Part shown: piece by piece, positions 59,777-64,000 of the stretch
Layout of the letters: each line of letters begins with the position of its first letter
How positions within the stretch are numbered: the stretch's first letter is position 1
Origin: Rhodanobacter denitrificans
GTDB taxonomy: Bacteria > Pseudomonadota > Gammaproteobacteria > Xanthomonadales > Rhodanobacteraceae
Length of the DNA: 64,000 nt
Reading direction: 5' to 3'
NCBI GenBank assembly: GCA_003241385.1
Contig: QFPO01000015.1
Location: forward strand, 8,228 to 72,227
The notes under the pieces: generated by a model
What the model was told of the DNA's origin: nothing
The model's database searches: none
What the model saw: only the letters and a program-made list of their open reading frames with translations
Made by a program: the position numbers and the translations under genes

Positions 59777-60394
59777 ATGGCGCGCAGCAAATCCAGTCAT
59801 CGTTGGCTCAAGGAACATTTCGCCGATCCGTTCGTCAAACGGGCCCAGGCCGAAGGCTGGCGTTCGCGTGCGGTGTTCAAGCTCGAGGAGCTGATCGAGC
59901 GCGACGACCTGCTCAGGCCCGGCATGACGGTGGTCGACCTCGGTGCCGCGCCGGGCGGCTGGTCGCAGATGGTGCGCGCGCGCCTCGGCGACAAGGGCCG
60001 GGTGATCGGCCTGGACATCCTGCCGATGCAGGGCATCGCCGGCGTCGACTTCATCGAGGGCGATTTTCGCGAGGAATCCGTGCTGGCGCGGCTGCGCGAC
60101 TGCCTGGACGGCGCGCCGGTCGATCTTGTGCTTTCGGACATGGCCCCCAACATGAGCGGCATGACCGCGGTCGACCAGCCGCGGGCGATGCATCTGGCGG
60201 AGCTGGCCGAGGCGTTCGCGGCCGAACACCTGAGGCCCGGCGGCGCGTACCTGACCAAGCTGTTCCAGGGACCGGGTTTCGACGATTACGTCCGGCGCTT
60301 GCGCGCGGCCTATCAGCGCGTCAGCATCCGGAAGCCCAAGGCCTCGCGGGCACGCAGTCCGGAGGTCTATGCGCTGGCGACCGGCAAGCGCTAG
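59777..60394 (+). CDS. rlmE: 23S rRNA 2'-O-methyltransferase RlmE (FtsJ/RrmJ)
   Basis: RlmE methylates U2552 of 23S rRNA late in 50S assembly. The 205-residue protein has the SAM loop VVDLGAAPGGWSQ and the K-D-K-E catalytic set in context (Lys in RAVFKLEEL, Asp in LVLSDMAPNMSG, Lys in YLTKLFQG). The ATG at 59777 is the family start (MARSKSSHRWLKEHF). It precedes ftsH, as in most gammaproteobacteria. Confidence 0.97.
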   Translation: MARSKSSHRWLKEHFADPFVKRAQAEGWRSRAVFKLEELIERDDLLRPGMTVVDLGAAPGGWSQMVRARLGDKGRVIGLDILPMQGIAGVDFIEGDFREESVLARLRDCLDGAPVDLVLSDMAPNMSGMTAVDQPRAMHLAELAEAFAAEHLRPGGAYLTKLFQGPGFDDYVRRLRAAYQRVSIRKPKASRARSPEVYALATGKR

Positions 60395-60413
60395 GCGCCG
60401 CGCGGGGCGGCGC
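60395..60413 (+). terminator. Small GC hairpin after rlmE
   Basis: GCGCCGC pairs with GCGGCGC around GCGGG, starting right after the rlmE stop. There is no T-run, so it may only attenuate read-through into ftsH. Confidence 0.35.
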
Positions 60414-60559
60414 GGGTTCAGGCATGGACCGGTCTGATCGCGCGAACGGTGCGGCGAGAGCAGGCCGGAAACGGGAACGAAGTAGGATGACAGGCGGAAC
60501 GGTCGACGGCCCGATCCCGGGCGCAGACCTTCCCCAGGCGAAAGGCGGAACGAGCGAGC

Positions 60560-62491
<1,932 letters not shown>

Positions 62492-62525
62492 TCGGTTCGA
62501 TCCGGCGGCAGTGCCGCCATCGGAT

Positions 62526-62548
62526 CGCGCCGGCCCGGTGCCGGCGCG
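62526..62548 (+). terminator. First hairpin after ftsH
   Basis: CGCGCCGGC pairs with GCCGGCGCG around CCGGT, 34 nt after the ftsH stop. There is no T-run. Confidence 0.45.
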
Positions 62549-62555
62549 GAAATCG

Positions 62556-62578
62556 ACGGGCCGCCTCGCGCGGCCCGT
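62556..62578 (+). terminator. Second hairpin after ftsH
   Basis: ACGGGCCGC pairs with GCGGCCCGT around CTCGC and is followed by GTCTTGTC. Together with the hairpin at 62526 it separates ftsH from folP, and it ends only 18 nt before the folP start codon. Confidence 0.5.
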
Positions 62579-62596
62579 GTCTTGTCGGGGGTAGCA

Positions 62597-63496
62597 ATGT
62601 TCGCGATCACGCTCGACTGCAACGGACGCGATCTGGTCCTGGACCGGCCGCGCATCGCCGGCGTCCTCAACGTGACGCCCGATTCGTTCTCCGACGGCGG
62701 CCGCTGGGTCGATCCCGGCCGAGCGGTCGAGCACGCCCTGCGCCTGATCGAGGAGGGCGCCGATCTGATCGACGTCGGCGGCGAATCGACCCGCCCGGGC
62801 GCCGAGCCGGTGGCGGCCGACGAGGAGATCGCGCGCGTCGTGCCGGTGATCACGGCGCTGCGTGAGCGCTCCTCGGTGCCGATCTCGATCGACACCTCCA
62901 AGCCGCAGGTCATGCGTGCGGCGGTCGAGGCCGGCGCCGGCCTGATCAACGACGTCGCCGCGCTGCGCGCCGAGGGCGCGCTCGATACCGCCGCCGCACT
63001 CGGCGTCCCGGTCTGCCTGATGCACATGCTCGGCGAGCCGCGCACGATGCAGGCGGCGCCCGAGTACGACGACGTCGTCGGCGAGGTGCACCGCTTTCTG
63101 GCCGAGCGCCTGTTCGCGTGCCAGATGGCCGGGATCGACAAGAAGCGGATCCTGGTCGATCCGGGTTTCGGTTTCGGCAAGACGCTCGAGCACAATCTCG
63201 CGCTGCTGCGCGAGCTGGAGCGTTTCGCCGAACTCGCGCCGGTCTACGTGGGGCTTTCGCGCAAGACGATGATCGGCGCCCTGACCGGTCGCGACGATCC
63301 GGCTGCGCGTGCGGCCGGCTCGGCCGCCGCCGCGATGATCGCGGTCCAGCGCGGCGCGACCCTGGTCCGCGTGCACGACGTCGCCGTCACGCGCGACGCG
63401 CTCGCGGTCTGGGCCGGCGTCGCAGCCGGCGACCGGCCGAGAGCGTCCAGATCCGCCGCCGCGCGCCCGCCGCGCACGCCCTGGGACGAGGACTGA
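62597..63496 (+). CDS. folP: Dihydropteroate synthase
   Basis: FolP condenses p-aminobenzoate with dihydropterin pyrophosphate in folate synthesis and is the sulfonamide target. The 299-residue protein has both pterin signatures, GVLNVTPDSFSDGG and IDVGGESTRPGAEPV, plus DPGFGFGKTLEHN and the closing VRVHDVAVTRDAL. The ATG at 62597 has a GGGGG ribosome-binding stretch; an earlier TTG at 62582 lies beside the hairpin and is rejected. In many relatives glmM follows; here an intergenic repeat does. Confidence 0.97.
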   Translation: MFAITLDCNGRDLVLDRPRIAGVLNVTPDSFSDGGRWVDPGRAVEHALRLIEEGADLIDVGGESTRPGAEPVAADEEIARVVPVITALRERSSVPISIDTSKPQVMRAAVEAGAGLINDVAALRAEGALDTAAALGVPVCLMHMLGEPRTMQAAPEYDDVVGEVHRFLAERLFACQMAGIDKKRILVDPGFGFGKTLEHNLALLRELERFAELAPVYVGLSRKTMIGALTGRDDPAARAAGSAAAAMIAVQRGATLVRVHDVAVTRDALAVWAGVAAGDRPRASRSAAARPPRTPWDED

Positions 63497-63831
63497 GTCG
63501 ACGCGCCACCGCACGACGACCCGAAGCAGGGCAGGCGTGTCGGCTGCGTCGAGCCGATCGAGTCGACCCGCCACCTCCGCAGGCTAGCGCCCGACGGTCG
63601 ACCACGCTTTCAAGGTCACATCCAGGCTATCGAAACCGGGCGATCGCGCCCGGCGGAGTGGCGATCATCGAACCGATCGGCCGCGCATGCGCAGGCATCG
63701 CGCGTGCGTGACGAAAAAGGTTCTTCACGCATCGGCGGACATCGACCTGCGGCCGACCTCTTCCGCGCTCCCGCTTCCGCTTCGGCTGTGGCTGTGGCTG
63801 TGGCCTTCGCTCTTGCCGTTGCTCTCGCTCC
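63497..63831. other. Intergenic stretch between folP and repeat copy 2
   Basis: I find no supported gene. The 16-nt word TCGAAACCGGGCGATC at 63630-63645 also occurs at 11742-11757, directly beside repeat copy 1. A pyrimidine-rich part holds three tandem GGCTGT units (about 63784-63802). The open frames here are low-complexity Leu/Pro/Ser or Arg strings. Confidence 0.5.
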
Positions 63832-63984
63832 TGGCTGTTGGTGCGCCTAAAGCGAGCCGAGCATCGCAGGTCGCCCAGGCCGAAGAGCTGCCCCGTGTCT
63901 GAGCGCCAGCGAGTGGGGGCAGCGTGCCTGGGCGACCGAGAAGCGCAGGGCACCGATGCGGCGCAGCCGCATCGGCTCGCGTCA
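63832..63984. repeat. Folded intergenic repeat, copy 2
   Basis: This is the second copy of the element at 11589-11740. Stems here are GCGAGCCGA (63852-63860) with TCGGCTCGC (63972-63980), a perfect 12-bp helix 63869-63880 with 63926-63937, and GCTGCCCC (63887-63894) with GGGGCAGC (63916-63923). An alternative hairpin CCGATGCGGC/GCCGCATCGG (63953-63975) competes with the outer stem. The window ends 16 nt later, so the right-hand neighbour is unknown. Confidence 0.85.
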
Positions 63985-64000
63985 GCGCAGGCGGTTTTGG

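Noticed and set aside
63687..63902. A Leu/Trp/Pro-rich 71-codon frame resembling a membrane peptide
   Set aside because: The hydrophobic part comes from a pyrimidine-rich tract with tandem GGCTGT units running into the repeat; no ribosome-binding site is present.

Overview
The window is high-GC, densely coded chromosome from a gammaproteobacterium of the order Lysobacterales (Xanthomonadales). The evidence is core synteny: tig-clpP-clpX-lon-hup-ppiD, mltD-gloB-yafS-rnhA-dnaQ, ponA beside pilMNOPQ, surE-pcm-(yqaA)-nlpD-rpoS, and yhbY/rlmE-ftsH-folP. The C-terminal FADGFD-type tail on a secreted dehydrogenase makes me lean towards Rhodanobacteraceae (Dokdonella-like); this placement is inference. 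I see no prophage, insertion sequence, CRISPR array or rRNA.

Layout. 1-1821: the end of an unknown gene and an FAD/NAD(P)-binding oxidoreductase. 1894-2489: five tRNAs (Pro, Arg, His, Lys, Leu). 2656-11464: the proteostasis block (trigger factor, ClpP, ClpX, Lon, HU, tRNA-Val, PpiD). 11589-11740: first copy of a folded intergenic repeat. 11773-15881: mltD/gloB diverging from yafS-rnhA-dnaQ, both with ATGA-type overlaps. 16148-20814: a TonB-dependent receptor, a histidine kinase and a NarL-type response regulator, with matching palindromes in both promoter regions. 21186-22793: a VOC protein and glutathione-dependent formaldehyde dehydrogenase. 23186-29073: glutamate synthase. 29308-30618: a nucleoside transporter. 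30766-32472: a secreted sugar dehydrogenase. 32589-35722: PBP1a with a small partner gene. 35962-43701: the type IV pilus alignment and secretin operon, in which pilM carries a frameshift and a large Ig-like lipoprotein gene follows pilQ. 44021-45178: a cyclic-nucleotide-binding/EAL protein. 45278-52526: a MoxR/Bat operon. 52568-58962: a membrane protein and Smr, diverging from surE-pcm-yqaA-nlpD-rpoS. 58982-63496: Mth938, YhbY, RlmE, FtsH and FolP. 63832-63984: second copy of the repeat.

Most of this is conserved housekeeping. The parts least explained by known families are three. The first is a ~152-bp repeat present twice, about 52 kb apart, roughly 91% identical by eye, with nested long stems. 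The second is a palindrome, GGGAA-N3-TTCCC, found once between the TonB receptor and the kinase and twice upstream of the response regulator, which points to a small self-contained regulon. The third is the pilus operon with its broken pilM and added lipoprotein.
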